Positions 61,989-64,000 of a stretch of 64,000 nt of DNA are shown here, piece after piece; position 1 is the stretch's first letter, and every line of letters starts with the position of its first letter. Position numbers and translations under genes: made by a program. The stretch is from Hemicentrotus pulcherrimus. Lineage: Eukaryota; Echinodermata; Echinoidea; Camarodonta; Strongylocentrotidae. The notes under the pieces were generated by a model, which was given only the letters and a program-made list of their open reading frames with translations, was not told the origin of the DNA and made no database searches. Location: the NCBI GenBank assembly GCA_003118195.1, contig BEXV01000033.1, positions 167,718-231,717 on the forward strand. Direction: 5' to 3'.

Positions 61989-63279
61989 CCTCACATCTTC
62001 TTCTCAGCTGATTAATCTCTAGATAATGACCCTACCCACCAGAAGATGGAAGAGCGATGAAGGATAACAAAAGGGAGCTGGTGTCTTAAGGATGGTTCAT
62101 ATTACATGGCATCATATCTCAGAGTCTTCTCACTAGTACAAGATAGAGTTTCTTGGTCGCTACCCTCCGATGTGGGGCCCACCATCTTCACCCATGTGAC
62201 TCATTTCAAGTACTAGGATGGGATGGAATTATCCCTTTCAAATTCTCACACTTGTGCTTGCCGAACGAACCACACACATTACCTTATAAGTAGCCATGAC
62301 ACCGCAATGGCCGTAACATGTTGACACTGATTTTCCCCCTCACCAACAAGTCAACTTGAATCTTCCCTTTTTCTTTGCCATTTTAAACTCTAAAGATGTT
62401 ATACTTTTATAATTTGTTAATGAGGATGACTACCGGTATGTTAAACTGAAAGCATTAATTGTATTAGATATGATGTCAAAAATAAGATGTAGTTTTGTAA
62501 CATCATAGTGCAATAATCAAACCAAATCAAATTTCCCAACCATAAGAATGGCACTTTATTTTCACATTACCTGGTTTCACAAATCCATTTTTGCAAAAAT
62601 TACTGAAATATTTCTTTGGCTTGCTATGTAATCTAAGCAAGCTGTCCTTGCATTTACAGCAGAAGGCTAGCACCATCTCTAACTCTCTTAATATTCACAG
62701 TCTGTTTTCATTGTGCAATTATATTTTCTTAAATCACAATTGAAACATGATCACAATTGAAACATGACGACAATGACAATGTCAATCATTCAGCCTTTTT
62801 AAGTGATTTCTTACTTGTAAGTACGAAAGGAAACCACAGCATTGAGATAAAGAAAAACTGACAGGGTTTTAATTTAAGTATCTAAATCTTTAAAAGCGTT
62901 TTTAAAAGAAAAGCTATGTTTTTTTTTTTCCTGACTCTGAAAATGTCTAAATTAATTATTTTACAGATAGCAATTTATCTATTATATATATTCACAACTA
63001 TCTGAATAGTTTTGAACCCTGAATACAGAAAAACACTTTACTGAAATAGAACACAATATATATGCCTATTGTTTCTAATCTCCAATATCCATGACTATCT
63101 TGTGAATACTAATGATAGCCATTACTAAGCTCTGGAGAAGACTTGAGAACACTAAGAAGTAAAATCTAATCAAAAAAAAATATAGAAGAACAAGGAGATT
63201 AATCAACCTCATTCTTGTCTTCAGAATACAGATGATTTAGTTTCTTTGAAGCCATGTTGTGATCTGATCTGTCCTGATG
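61982..63279. other. Non-coding stretch without a gene
   Basis: AT-rich with a poly-T run near 62919-62929. No gene recognised. Confidence 0.45.
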
Positions 63280-63850
63280 AGGTGAACTCATTGTTTGACT
63301 TTCTTGCGAGATACACGACGAGCACGGAGGATGTGTCGCAATCAAGATGGCTTGCTTCGGCCGGGGACACTTCTCTTGCAACGTAATTACGAGCGAGCCT
63401 TTCCAGGGGATCGAATGGCCACAGATTAACGCAGCCATTAGTAGGACAGCTTGCATCGCGCAACAATGTACAAAAGGATGTGCCTCGTAACTCGAGCCAT
63501 CACTCATTAATTTACGCAACCTGCCCCGGACTTAAGGGCCCAAAGGGGGAAAAGTTTAAGGACATCGTCATGGCGACAAATGACTGCCGGAGATTAGGCC
63601 GCCGCATCTTGCAATTAAATCCGAGCTTGGTTGCCACAGAAGAAGACACAAATATGCAAAGCTTGGAGTTAAGAAGCTCTCATGATGATAATTACCACTT
63701 GCTTGTGATGAAGATTCTTGGACCTTTTCTTAATGTCAACTTTTGGTTGGAAGAGAGCTGTGTCTTAACTGCGGTCTCATTTGGACCCATCAAGTAGAGA
63801 GAGACATCTGATTGGCTTGTGGCAGCCAATCATGAGCATTACAAACGAGC
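63280..63850. promoter_or_regulatory. CpG-rich, CCAAT-paired candidate regulatory block
   Basis: It stands out from AT-rich flanks by many CpG steps, a perfect CGTAATTACG palindrome (63382-63391), an AAGATGGC word (YY1-like, about 63343), an AACAATG word (SOX-like, about 63460) and an inverted CCAAT pair at 63809-63832. Frames of 106 codons (minus) and 105 codons (plus) lie here but resemble no family. A promoter-proximal or enhancer element is plausible. An unrecognised exon cannot be excluded. Confidence 0.35.
63809..63832. promoter_or_regulatory. Inverted CCAAT-box pair
   Basis: TGATTGGCT and AGCCAATCA are exact reverse complements with a 6-bp spacer. A similar pair with a 4-bp spacer is at 29452-29465. 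CCAAT boxes bind NF-Y in animals. Binding here is inferred. Confidence 0.4.
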
Positions 63851-64000
63851 AAGAGATTCTTGCTTAATTACCCAGGGTTCATCATGAGGGAGAAAAGAAT
63901 GCCCTCAGACTATCCTCATCTCTCTCTAGCTTTCATTAATTACCACCAGCCCCAAGTCCTTGCTCAAGCTCCTCATACCTAACAATGCATCTAGTCATCA

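Noticed and set aside
63199..63797. Frames of 106 codons (minus) and 105 codons (plus) near the right edge
   Set aside because: No recognisable domain. CpG-rich composition lowers stop-codon frequency, so open frames are expected. Kept only as a regulatory candidate.
1..64000. A multi-gene prokaryotic-style system (operon, defence island, phage)
   Set aside because: No operon-like run of genes and no long frames. Repeat content and composition indicate an animal nuclear genome.

Overview
This window looks like intergenic or deep-intronic nuclear DNA of a marine invertebrate, most likely an echinoderm such as a sea urchin. Supporting signs are the AT-rich composition (judged by eye), very dense CT/GA, CA, GCTA and CCTG microsatellites, a tRNA-derived SINE with intact A and B boxes, short foldback (MITE-like) DNA elements, and the absence of any bacterial gene organisation. 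The taxon is an inference from repeat style, not from a protein match. No protein-coding gene, rRNA or tRNA gene could be recognised. No reading frame from ATG exceeds about 240 codons. The longest lie in simple repeats or resemble no family I know, so they are not annotated as genes. The best, still weak, coding hint is an 87-bp segment at 26199-26285 with good splice signals.

Layout. 1-7436 is AT-rich single-copy sequence with small simple repeats. 7437-8724 is a mobile-element cluster: a foldback hairpin, a cluster of an AGCCCCCGAA motif, and a ~470-bp terminal-inverted-repeat element bounded by 29-bp direct repeats. A group of X-box-like sites lies at 8914-9104. 10030-10330, 12300-12560 and 16430-17000 have the texture of regulatory sequence. 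An assembly gap inside a CT microsatellite lies at 10796-10844. 20930-21290 holds a SINE followed by a 24-bp minisatellite. 28490-29720 holds a GA repeat and a CCAAT-box-rich, CpG-bearing block. 35103-35452 and 37920-38740 are purine-rich satellite-like tracts. 39066-39431 holds a small direct repeat and a foldback. 44211-46864 has several CT tracts and a degraded SINE. 51972-52043 is poly-C interrupted by a gap. 54628-57062 is a 1.14-kb near-identical tandem duplication split by a single N, where one copy carries a 150-bp MITE. The final 4 kb includes a CpG-rich, CCAAT-paired block near 63280-63850.

Interpretation. The window is best read as a gene-poor regulatory landscape with islands of possibly conserved non-coding DNA among simple repeats and non-autonomous DNA transposons. 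The most informative structures are the probable haplotype duplication with an insertion polymorphism, the TIR element with unusually long flanking direct repeats, and two related hairpins 50 kb apart. There is no sign of a multi-gene system.
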